From: VRUE01 sp035701465
GTDB lineage: Bacteria > Actinomycetota > Thermoleophilia > Solirubrobacterales > 70-9
Reading direction: 5' to 3'
NCBI GenBank assembly: GCA_035701465.1
Contig: DASSMU010000087.1
Location: 1 to 12,930, forward strand
Length of the DNA: 12,930 nucleotides
A program made the position numbers and the translations under genes. How positions within the stretch are numbered: the stretch's first letter is position 1; every line of letters begins with the position of its first letter. The notes beneath the pieces are model-generated. The model saw only the letters and a list, made by a program, of their open reading frames with translations. It was not told the origin of the DNA and did no database searches. Positions 1 through 4,957 of this stretch are shown here, one piece after another.

Positions 1-59
1 TGGGGGAAGGGGGGGCACTGCGGGCGGGCCACGGTCCGTCCTCGACCCCCCTTCCCCCA
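1..59. repeat. 14-bp G/C-run inverted repeat
   Basis: Bases 1-14 (TGGGGGAAGGGGGG) are the exact reverse complement of 46-59, separated by 31 bases. The arms could form a strong hairpin, and the G runs could also form a quadruplex. It lies about 110 bases past the stop of the minus-strand NlpC/P60 gene. There is no T-tract, so an intrinsic terminator is not supported. The repeat touches the window edge and may extend further left. Nothing else is recognisable in 60-167. Confidence 0.6.
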
Positions 60-167
60 CGCCACCCGCCCGAGGATCGGTTCAGCCGGACAACCGGGCA
101 GCGGCCACTTCAGCTGCAGGCCAAGGCCAACCCGGGCGCACCGCTACGGTAGGGGAGAGCGTTTTAT

Positions 168-722
168 CTAGAAGCCCGCGGGGTGGCGGGCGACGAAGCC
201 TTCGTTACTGAGCAGTTCTTCGTGCCAGCGCGGCCCGGTGCCGCTGGAGTCTCCTGCGGTGTCCCAGCGGAAGCCGGCGATTTCCGCGTAGGCGTGGCCG
301 GCGTTGGCGTAGACGGTGATCCAGCGCCCTTCTCCGGGCAGGCCCCATGCCTCCATCGGCCCCGACGGAAGCGGGCTTTCGAGGAAATTGCCGCCGTGCA
401 GGGCGTAGCTGACCGAGCCGGAGCAGTCGTAGCCACGGTCTTGCCAGCGGGCGTGGCCGCCGCCCCATATGTAGGGCTTGGTGCGGATTTTGTCGGCCGC
501 CCAGATCACCTGCTTGACCCGGGTCGGGGCGGACTTGGGCGGGATCAGCATCCCGTTCGGGAGCAGACGCGCTTTGGCGGTGGGGGTGCAGACATCCGTT
601 TCGGCGGCCGAGATGCCGCCGCCGCCGCAATTCGCGGAAGCCGCCCCTGGCGTCAGAGCCAAGGCCATCAAGACCCCCGCGGTGGATATGCCTAGCTTGA
701 GTTTCCTGCTGTTCTTGCGCAA
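168..722 (-). CDS. Secreted NlpC/P60-like cell-wall hydrolase
   Basis: This is a 184-aa exported protein of the NlpC/P60 (cysteine peptidase) type, which cleaves peptide stems of peptidoglycan outside the membrane. Residues 1-30 form a signal peptide: a basic MRKNSRKLK start, a hydrophobic core, then an A-S-A cleavage site. The catalytic domain follows, with GGGHARW at 87-93, YDCSGSVSYAL carrying the likely nucleophile Cys100, and NAGHAYAEIAGF with the likely His143. It is short, with no separate wall-binding repeats. The start is TTG at 722; AAGGAG lies a few bases upstream, and the signal peptide begins right there. A ydaO-type c-di-AMP aptamer ends 16 bases upstream, so expression is probably tied to c-di-AMP, as reported for actinobacterial cell-wall hydrolases. 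It is divergent from the SDR gene. The family call is firm; the exact bond cleaved is unknown. Confidence 0.85.
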   Translation of the reverse strand: MRKNSRKLKLGISTAGVLMALALTPGAASANCGGGGISAAETDVCTPTAKARLLPNGMLIPPKSAPTRVKQVIWAADKIRTKPYIWGGGHARWQDRGYDCSGSVSYALHGGNFLESPLPSGPMEAWGLPGEGRWITVYANAGHAYAEIAGFRWDTAGDSSGTGPRWHEELLSNEGFVARHPAGF

Positions 723-738
723 ACCGATCTCCTTCGTC

Positions 739-866
739 GGCCTACGGGGTTAGCTGTCGGGCTGGCGCGAAAGGAGCCTGCGCCCCCGCCTAACTAGGCG
801 AGTTAGCCCCGAAAACGTGGTTCCCCCGTTCCCGCAGCGCCTCCAGCGAGCGGGATTCGGCGTTTC
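739..866 (-). promoter_or_regulatory. c-di-AMP riboswitch (ydaO/yuaA type)
   Basis: Read on the minus strand, the leader has the conserved ydaO blocks in order: GCCGAATCC near the 5' end (about 861-853), GCGGGAACGGGGGAACCAC (about 835-817), a GGGGCTAACTC block, CAGGCTCC, and the diagnostic 3' block CCGACAGCTAACCCCGTAGG (760-741). This is the class that binds c-di-AMP and usually turns genes off. The expression platform is very short: the aptamer ends about 16 bases before the TTG start, and AAGGAG sits immediately after it. There is no room for a terminator, which points to control of ribosome access. Recognition is by memory of the consensus; a covariance-model search would settle it. Confidence 0.85.
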
Positions 867-885
867 GGTTATTTGGAACGGCGGC

Positions 886-891
886 AGTGTA
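886..891 (-). promoter_or_regulatory. Candidate -10 box for riboswitch transcript
   Basis: TACACT on the minus strand fits TAnnnT and would start transcription near 880, about 14 bases ahead of the aptamer. No convincing -35 box is visible 17 bases further upstream, so this is tentative. Confidence 0.3.
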
Positions 892-981
892 GACGATCGA
901 CCGGCCGTTTGCTCATGGAAAACAAACATTTTGTGGCCTTTCGCACTTCGGGTCCCGCATTCCTTTCGACGTCGTGGCTGC

Positions 982-987
982 TAGCTT
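982..987 (+). promoter_or_regulatory. Candidate -10 box for SDR gene
   Basis: TAGCTT fits TAnnnT and ends 10 bases before the ATG at 998, giving a leader of only a few bases. It supports ATG 998 over GTG 974 as the start, because a transcript from here would not contain 974. Confidence 0.35.
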
Positions 988-997
988 GCGCGCTGGG

Positions 998-1798
998 ATG
1001 GAACTTGCCGGTACCAGAGCGCTGCTGACGGGGGCTACCGGGGGCCTGGGCCGGGCGATCGCCCAGGCACTGGCGACTCGCGGCGTCGCCCTTTCCTTGA
1101 GTGGCCGCAAGGCGGATGCACTGGAGGCGCTCGCGGCGGAACTGCCAGGCGACGGCCACTCGGTGTTGCCCGCCGACCTAGCCGAGCCCGGTGCGGCCGA
1201 GAAGCTCGCCGCGGAGGCGGGAGACGTCGACATCCTCGTCGCCAACGCGGGCCTGCCGGGAACGGGGCGCCTACCAGAATTCAGCAGCGACGATCTCCTC
1301 CGCGCCCTTCGTGTCAACCTCGAGGCGCCGATGATGCTGGCACGGGCCGTGGAGCCCCAGATGGTGGAACGGGGTAAGGGACACATGGTTTTCATCTCCT
1401 CGCTCTCGGGCAAGTCCGCCACGCCGCTCTCCTCCGTCTACAACGCGACCAAGTTCGGCCTGCGCGGCTTCGCCCTCGGCCTCCGTGCCGACCTCGACCC
1501 GCTCGGCATAGGCGTCTCGATCGTCTCGCCGGGCACAATCCGCGAAGCCGGCATGTACGCGGACTCGGGCGCCGACCCCATCCCGGGCCTAGGGACCGGC
1601 TCGCCCAAGCAGGTAGCCGACGCGGTCGTAAAGGCGATCGAGCGCAACAAGGTCGAGATCTCCGTAGCTCCCGTCCAGCAGCGCCTGCTCGCTCACTTCG
1701 CCCTGGCCACGCCAGGCATCTCGGTCAAGGTAGCCAGCGGCGACGCTGGCCAGAAGGCCGCCGCCGCGGTCGCCAAAGGCCAGGCAGACAAGCGCTGA
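998..1798 (+). CDS. Short-chain dehydrogenase/reductase (SDR)
   Basis: This is a 266-aa classical SDR: a cytoplasmic Rossmann-fold oxidoreductase acting on an alcohol/ketone pair with NAD(P). Visible motifs are the cofactor loop TGATGGLG (11-18), S-G-R-K at 35-38 after the second strand (a basic pair that favours NADP), ADL around Asp60, NAG (83-85), Asn107, and the catalytic Ser135, Tyr148 and Lys152 in SSVYNATKFG. SPGTI after the catalytic helix is also typical. ATG 998 is preferred over in-frame GTG 974: it starts directly at the first strand and has a TAnnnT box just upstream, whereas GTG 974 would add eight poorly fitting residues. The C-terminal 40 residues are Ala/Lys-rich. The substrate cannot be read from sequence. 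The gene stands alone, divergent from the NlpC/P60 gene, and its stop lies 27 bases before the tRNA relic. Confidence 0.88.
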   Translation: MELAGTRALLTGATGGLGRAIAQALATRGVALSLSGRKADALEALAAELPGDGHSVLPADLAEPGAAEKLAAEAGDVDILVANAGLPGTGRLPEFSSDDLLRALRVNLEAPMMLARAVEPQMVERGKGHMVFISSLSGKSATPLSSVYNATKFGLRGFALGLRADLDPLGIGVSIVSPGTIREAGMYADSGADPIPGLGTGSPKQVADAVVKAIERNKVEISVAPVQQRLLAHFALATPGISVKVASGDAGQKAAAAVAKGQADKR

Positions 1799-1825
1799 GC
1801 TGGGGCACGGCCGAAGCACCTTTTG

Positions 1826-1892
<67 letters not shown>

Positions 1893-1901
1893 TTCAACGA
1901 A

Positions 1902-1929
1902 AGCCACGCAAATGCGGGGCTTTTATTTG
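1902..1929 (+). terminator. Intrinsic terminator after tRNA relic
   Basis: AGCCACGC, loop AAAT, then GCGGGGCT form a hairpin with one A-G mismatch in eight pairs, followed directly by a T-rich tract (TTTATTTGT). It lies ten bases after the tRNA 3' end, as expected for the original tRNA gene. Confidence 0.7.
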
Positions 1930-1930
1930 T

Positions 1931-1947
1931 CTTGTCTGACAGACAAG
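1931..1947. repeat. 17-base perfect palindrome
   Basis: CTTGTCTGACAGACAAG is a perfect dyad, with 8-base arms around a central A. It lies just inside the left island border, after the terminator. It could be a dimer-bound operator or a recombinase site; nothing in the sequence decides between them. Confidence 0.55.
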
Positions 1948-1965
1948 GCGGTGCAAAATCGGCCT

Positions 1966-1989
1966 TGGGGCAACGCTTGGGGCAACATG
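1966..1989 (+). repeat. Left copy of 24-base subterminal direct repeat
   Basis: This stretch is itself two TGGGGCAAC units 13 bases apart, ending in ATG. It matches 5336-5359 at 20 of 24 positions in the same orientation. The two copies lie just inside the two tRNA-derived borders, a position that suits recombinase arm sites. The 1893-2101 stretch otherwise holds no gene. Confidence 0.55.
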
Positions 1990-2101
1990 AAGTCTGGGAG
2001 AAGTCGATTCAGGACGCCGGGTGCCCCAGTCTCCTACGCGGCCGCTCGCGAGAATTACAAATGAGCATGCTGCGTGATGATCGGCCGCCGCTAGACATGG
2101 A

Positions 2102-2485
2102 ATGCTTGAGCAGATGGCATCGAGAGCATTCGTCAGTTTCCAGATGGAGGATCGTTGGGCGCGCGACTTCCTCGTTCAGCACGCCCAAGACAAACGGATC
2201 GGGTTCGAATTCATCGACTACTCAATCAAGGAGCCCTTCGAGAGCAAGTGGAAGACCAATGCGCGGGCGCGGATTGCGCGTAGCAAGGGCACGATCGTCC
2301 TGATCGGTCCCCACACCGCGAGCGCCGCGGCAGTACTTTGGGAGATCGCCGAGACCCTTCGCCAGGGCCATCCTCTGTTCGGGATTCAGATCAACCGCGA
2401 CTCCACCTACCCGGTTCCCGCCGGGACTTCACGTGTGATTCGCTGGAACTTCGACGCGATCGCCCGCGAGCTCGCGAGCTGGTGA
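2102..2485 (+). CDS. TIR-like (ThsB/MTH538-type) protein
   Basis: This is a 127-aa single-domain protein with the pattern of MTH538 TIR-like domains (DUF1863), the group that includes the Thoeris protein ThsB. It shows RAFVSFQMEDRWARDFL (8-24) as first strand and helix, FIDYSIKEPFESKW (37-50), IARSKGTIVLIGPHT (58-72), then VLWEIAETLRQGHPLFGIQI (78-97). Glu81 in the W-E-I motif lies where the NAD-cleaving glutamate of TIR enzymes is expected. Such proteins act in the cytoplasm and, in Thoeris, make a cyclic ADP-ribose-type signal on phage infection. ATG 2102 and ATG 2114 are both possible; the second gives the compact start MASRAFVSF usual for the family. Its TGA overlaps the GTG of the next gene (GTGA), so the two are translationally coupled. 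Catalytic activity is inferred. Confidence 0.78.
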   Translation: MLEQMASRAFVSFQMEDRWARDFLVQHAQDKRIGFEFIDYSIKEPFESKWKTNARARIARSKGTIVLIGPHTASAAAVLWEIAETLRQGHPLFGIQINRDSTYPVPAGTSRVIRWNFDAIARELASW

Positions 2486-2778
2486 GCGACTACCTGACCT
2501 CCCTGGCCGAGAGGATCCGGGCTCTCATCGACCCGAGCGCGGCGCCCGAACACCCACTCGATGGGCGTCTTTTCTTGCTTTACGCGCTGTTGGCGCTGGT
2601 TAAGGGTAAAGAGACCACGCTCGAGGATGTCCATAACGCCTGGGTGGTATGGATGCTTGAGATCGACGAGGATCACCACGCTCTACTGCCCTTTGCGCAG
2701 TTGAGCGAATCTCAGCGCGGCCAGGATCAGCCGTTTCTCGATGCGATCCACCAGGTCGCCATCGATATCGCTCAGTGA
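2482..2778 (+). CDS. DUF7701 / RyR-like small protein
   Basis: A 98-aa acidic protein that starts at GTG 2482, inside the stop of the TIR gene (4-base overlap), so the two form one operon. Residues 1-48 are mostly helical (YLTSLAERIRALI, then RLFLLYALLALVKG). The second half carries VHNAWVVWMLE (50-60), then HHALLPFAQLSESQRGQD (65-82) and PFLDAIHQVA. From memory this matches DUF7701. The H-x-x-L-x-P-F-x-x-L core followed by a basic residue and Asp also resembles the RyR (ryanodine receptor) domain found in some prokaryotic nucleotide-signal conflict systems. No catalytic residues are evident, so a ligand-sensing or adaptor role beside TIR is plausible but unproven. It ends 7 bases inside the 3' end of the convergent membrane gene. 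Whether DUF7701 and RyR are truly homologous needs a profile comparison. Confidence 0.7.
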   Translation: MSDYLTSLAERIRALIDPSAAPEHPLDGRLFLLYALLALVKGKETTLEDVHNAWVVWMLEIDEDHHALLPFAQLSESQRGQDQPFLDAIHQVAIDIAQ

Positions 2779-3308
2779 AGGAGATGGAAGAAGCCGAGCG
2801 TGGCCACCACAGCCGCACCCAGGTGAAGGAGTCCGAAGATGAGGGGCACGATCCGCTCGATTTTGGTGAAGGGCCGGTAGGAGAGCGCCTGCGCGGCTTC
2901 CCACTCGGCACCGAACATGCGTGCCGGCAGGGCGACCTCGAAGCTGTTGATGACGTCGAACTTGGCTTGGTTGAGGGTTCTGTAGGAGGCGATGATCGTG
3001 TGCCAGGCAAAGCAGAGGGTGAGGCCGGCGACGCCGAGCACGAAGACCCCGGCCCAGGAGGCACGATCGGAGATCCCTTGCTGAAGAAGGAAGCTGAGCA
3101 CGGTCAGAACCAGGGCATTGACCGAGAGGAAGAAGCGGTTCTCCTCTTGACGGCGAGAGACCAGGCGCTCCTCGGTCTCTACGAAGACCTTGTACTGCTC
3201 GAGCAGGTGATTGACCTGCGCCGGTTCGGCGAGGACCGGGGGAGCCTTGACTAGCGGCAGGCAAGCCGCCCCTGGGCTCGGTGTCCTGCGGCGTTTGAAC
3301 AGGGCCAT
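2772..3308 (-). CDS. Three-helix membrane protein, RipA/8xMP-like
   Basis: A 178-aa membrane protein. A Pro-rich basic N-terminus leads to a charged helix (VNHLLEQYKVFVETEERLVSRRQ, trimmed here to its core 34-52), then hydrophobic segments at about 60-76, 85-106 and 154-177. Between the last two lies a conserved-looking cytoplasmic block: SYRTLNQAKFDVINSFE (108-124), ALPARMFGAEWE, then YRPFTKIERIVPLIF (144-158). From memory this set (KFxxI, LP, EW, PFTKIE) belongs to small proteins annotated as RipA-family octameric membrane protein or 8xMP, often near defence genes. The start at ATG 3308 is supported by TAGAGT six bases upstream. It is tail-to-tail with the TIR operon, overlapping by 7 bases. 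A membrane-damaging effector role is inferred from context only. Confidence 0.72.
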   Translation of the reverse strand: MALFKRRRTPSPGAACLPLVKAPPVLAEPAQVNHLLEQYKVFVETEERLVSRRQEENRFFLSVNALVLTVLSFLLQQGISDRASWAGVFVLGVAGLTLCFAWHTIIASYRTLNQAKFDVINSFEVALPARMFGAEWEAAQALSYRPFTKIERIVPLIFGLLHLGAAVVATLGFFHLLH

Positions 3309-3314
3309 CGAGCA

Positions 3315-3320
3315 ACTCTA
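3315..3320 (-). promoter_or_regulatory. Leaderless -10 box for membrane gene
   Basis: TAGAGT on the minus strand is followed by six bases and then the ATG at 3308, the spacing expected if transcription starts at the start codon. No -35 box is obvious. Confidence 0.45.
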
Positions 3321-3437
3321 TGCAGGCGAGCGCGGGCTGTCATCTAGCTCGCCAACCGCCGGGGATGCGTTGTTCCAGGGATCGAGGATCACCGGGGCAA
3401 CTCACCGAGCGGTCCAGCGGCCGACGGCTCCGTCATC

Positions 3438-3511
3438 GACATTCCGGCTGACTTTAGTTCTCAGCCTGCGAGGACGTGAACGTGATCCGGCTCGCCGTCG
3501 GGGAGCATTGA
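3438..3511 (+). pseudogene. Relic of a vapC 3' end
   Basis: On the plus strand, 3438-3461 reads D-I-P-A-D-F-S-S. After a five-base net insertion the frame shifts, and 3470-3511 reads E-D-V-N-V-I-R-L-A-V-G-E-H-stop. The intact vapC on the other strand ends T-D-F-S-S-F-E-D-V-N-V-I-R-A. The shared order suggests the tail of a second vapC, inverted relative to the first and broken. The alternative is that only a short inverted duplication of 21 bases exists and the DFSS match is chance. The rest of 3310-3437 shows nothing recognisable. Confidence 0.4.
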
Positions 3512-3566
3512 GCAACCGATCAGACTTGCCCCAGCCGTTCAGGCGCGGATCACGTTCACGTCCTCG
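3469..3566. repeat. 21-bp perfect inverted repeat at vapC 3' end
   Basis: Bases 3469-3489 are the exact reverse complement of 3546-3566, with 56 bases between them. The right arm encodes the last residues of vapC (EDVNVIR region). The arms could form a long hairpin in the vapC transcript just after its stop, but there is no T-tract. Confidence 0.8.
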
Positions 3567-3922
3567 AACGAGGAGAAGTCCGTGTCCTGGGTGAGCACCG
3601 CAGTTCCATGGCGCATCGCGGTCGCCGCTATCCAGGTGTCGTGGCGGCGGAGGCGTCGGCCGCGGGATCGCTCGGCTGATGCGATGCGCGCGAAGCAGCT
3701 CGCGGTCTCTGCGTCGATTGGAAGCAGGGGATAGGTGGCCTGAACACGCGAGAGGGTGGATAGCCGAATGGCTCGCGCATTTGGGTCGGTGGTGCGCAAC
3801 ACGCCCAGCTCCAGCTCGGCGGCGGTGATCACCGAGACGGCGAGCTGCTCAGGAAGCTCGCCCAGCTCGCTGCCGGTCTCTTGGGCGATGAAGATCGAGG
3901 TGTCGGCGATTGCCCGACTCAA
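3539..3922 (-). CDS. vapC: VapC-family PIN-domain ribonuclease toxin
   Basis: A 127-aa PIN-domain protein, the usual length of VapC toxins, which are Mg-dependent RNases that cut tRNA or rRNA when freed from their antitoxin. The acidic active-site residues are in place: Asp7 in IADTSIFIA, Glu36 in TAAELELG, Asp95 in RRHDTWIAATA, and Asp113/Asp115 in LTQDTDFSS. The ATG at 3922 overlaps the TGA of the antitoxin gene (ATGA), so the pair is translationally coupled with the antitoxin first, as is normal for vapBC. The enzyme looks intact. Its 3' end takes part in the 21-bp inverted repeat and resembles the vapC relic just downstream. The RNA target cannot be predicted. Confidence 0.92.
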   Translation of the reverse strand: MSRAIADTSIFIAQETGSELGELPEQLAVSVITAAELELGVLRTTDPNARAIRLSTLSRVQATYPLLPIDAETASCFARIASAERSRGRRLRRHDTWIAATAMRHGTAVLTQDTDFSSFEDVNVIRA

Positions 3923-4167
3923 TCGTCGAGCTCGGCGCCGCGGACGTCGGCGAGATCGTCCAGCAGGCCGGTGTCGGCAGGCGCCTCGGTCACGATGCGG
4001 CGCAACTCGCTGGCCGGGACCCAGGGATCGCGATCCTCGACGTGGGGAAGGATGTCGGCGACCGGACGACGATTGACCGTCAATGTCAGTCGTTCGCCCG
4101 CTTCCAGCTCGGAGACAACGGCCGAGGTGGAATTCCTTAGCTCCCGAATCGAAACGGTGCGCGCCAT
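3919..4167 (-). CDS. vapB: Phd/YefM-type VapB antitoxin
   Basis: An 82-aa antitoxin. Residues 3-42 (RTVSIRELRNSTSAVVSELE, then GERLTLTVNRRPVADILP) are the typical Phd/YefM N-terminal DNA-binding fold that dimerises on its own operator. The acidic tail, with PADTGLLDDLADVRGAELDD at the end, is the toxin-binding region expected to wrap around VapC and block its active site. It sits upstream of vapC with a 4-base overlap. A GTAGCA/TGCTAC palindrome overlaps its promoter, consistent with autorepression by VapBC. ATG 4167 is supported by TACAGT seven bases upstream. The family is confident. The symbol follows the toxin partner, since Phd-type antitoxins pair with several toxin families. Confidence 0.9.
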   Translation of the reverse strand: MARTVSIRELRNSTSAVVSELEAGERLTLTVNRRPVADILPHVEDRDPWVPASELRRIVTEAPADTGLLDDLADVRGAELDD

Positions 4168-4174
4168 GTGCGGG

Positions 4175-4194
4175 ACTGTAGCACTCTCTGCTAC
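4175..4194 (-). promoter_or_regulatory. vapBC promoter and operator
   Basis: On the minus strand TACAGT (4180-4175) is followed by seven bases and the vapB ATG, a leaderless arrangement. The perfect inverted repeat GTAGCA-CTCTC-TGCTAC spans 4178-4194 and covers the upstream edge of this -10 box, so a VapBC complex bound here would block RNA polymerase. The dyad is seen directly; its use as operator is inferred from how Phd-type antitoxins act. Confidence 0.6.
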
Positions 4195-4219
4195 GAAGCG
4201 GCGTGACGTAGGTGAGAGA

Positions 4220-4236
4220 TGGTCTATACTGGTCTA
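4220..4236 (+). promoter_or_regulatory. Promoter and direct repeats of HTH gene
   Basis: TATACT at 4225-4230 is a near-consensus -10 box, giving a start near 4237 and a leader of about 23 bases that contains AGGAG six to eight bases before ATG 4260. TGGTCTA occurs at 4220-4226 and 4230-4236, ten bases apart (one helical turn) and overlapping the -10 box, which would suit a repressor binding on one face. Unlike its neighbours, this gene has a conventional leader and ribosome-binding site. Confidence 0.5.
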
Positions 4237-4259
4237 CCTATCTATGTTAGGAGAAGAGA

Positions 4260-4700
4260 ATGTGTCCTGTCCTTGAAATCAAGCTGAACCTGCCTGAGGG
4301 GACGACAGTTGAGATCAGCGGATTGGGCGAGTTTGCATCGCCCTCATCTGATTCGGCCGAGGACAAGATTCGGCGCTACTTCACTCGCTACTTGAGTAAT
4401 AACGGCCGCAAGGTCTTTGGTGCGGCAGCGCGGATCGAAGACTTCCAGGGCCGTCCCGGCTTTACGTTCGAAGATCTGGCCTCAAACCTCAGCGTGACCT
4501 ACGAGACCGTCAAGAGCTGGCATCGGACCAGCGGAAGGTCGGCGAAACGATGGAGGCAAGAGACCGGCATGCAGGAGCCCATTCGCTTCGACTGGATCGC
4601 CTATGACGATGTGGCGCCTGGTGGAGGGGAGCGCACGATGTACCGACTGCCAGAGGACGTCGCCGACGTGATCCGTGGTCTACCCGTCTTCCAGGGCTGA
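4260..4700 (+). CDS. HTH-containing protein of unknown function
   Basis: A 146-aa protein not assigned to a named family. Residues 1-25 (EIKLNLPEGTTVEISGLGEF) look like a small beta unit. After a Ser-rich linker, residues 34-62 are a basic helical stretch. GFTFEDLASNLSVTYETVKSW (core 67-87) reads as a helix-turn-helix, followed by a very basic helix (HRTSGRSAKRWRQETG). The tail WIAYDDV...GGGERTMYRLPEDVADVI (112-140) could be the wing of a winged-helix fold. It probably binds DNA and may act as an island regulator. The strong AGGAG before the ATG and the TATACT promoter set it apart. Base composition between about 4200 and 4500 is visibly more A/T-rich than the flanks, which suggests a separate origin. 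It is divergent from vapBC, with 92 bases between the two starts. Confidence 0.6.
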   Translation: MCPVLEIKLNLPEGTTVEISGLGEFASPSSDSAEDKIRRYFTRYLSNNGRKVFGAAARIEDFQGRPGFTFEDLASNLSVTYETVKSWHRTSGRSAKRWRQETGMQEPIRFDWIAYDDVAPGGGERTMYRLPEDVADVIRGLPVFQG

Positions 4701-4728
4701 CGCGGGGGAATCCGGCAGGGTCGGGAGC

Positions 4729-4734
4729 TACGAT
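4729..4734 (+). promoter_or_regulatory. Leaderless -10 box for small antitoxin-like gene
   Basis: TACGAT is followed by seven bases and ATG 4742, the same spacing as at vapB and acnA. This supports 4742 as the start and a transcript separate from the HTH gene. Confidence 0.4.
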
Positions 4735-4741
4735 CTGATGC

Positions 4742-4957
4742 ATGACGAAGGCAGAGTTGCGAGCGCAGATCGACGCGATGACCGAGGAGGAAGCGGCGGA
4801 GGTGAAGTTGATCTTCGCGCCGGATTGGCCCTCAAAGGCAACCTCGATCGAGGAGATCCGCAAGCGAACTGGGACCAGGGCGATGACGCCAGAGGAGTCG
4901 GAGGAGTTCTGGCGCGAGCACGGTTCGCTGATGCAGCCTCCCGACGGCGAGGGGTAG
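4742..4957 (+). CDS. Small acidic antitoxin-like protein
   Basis: A 71-aa acidic protein. MTKAELRAQIDAMTEEEAAE (1-20) is a charged helix. SIEEIRKRTGTRAMTPEESE follows (about 35-54), and a Pro/Gly tail ends in P-P-D-G-E-G. Length, charge and tail resemble actinobacterial antitoxins encoded just before a RelE-like toxin, but no named family is recognised. The start is supported by TACGAT seven bases upstream. The frame ends at TAG (4955-4957), and the same frame stays open immediately afterwards for another 123 codons with toxin-like sequence, so the two pieces may be a TA pair or a single gene split by an amber codon. Confidence 0.6.
   Translation: MTKAELRAQIDAMTEEEAAEVKLIFAPDWPSKATSIEEIRKRTGTRAMTPEESEEFWREHGSLMQPPDGEG

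Noticed and set aside
183..695. Plus-strand 170-aa frame
   Set aside because: Antisense to the NlpC/P60 gene, which has a riboswitch, ribosome site, signal peptide and catalytic motifs.
1932..2303. Plus-strand 123-aa frame near the left att-like site, considered as an integrase or excisionase remnant
   Set aside because: The translation is Ser/Arg-rich with no recombinase motif, and most of it overlaps the TIR gene in another frame.
2600..3064. Minus-strand 154-aa Ser/Pro-rich frame
   Set aside because: Overlaps the membrane gene in another frame and the DUF7701-like gene on the other strand; composition is typical of a high-GC shadow.
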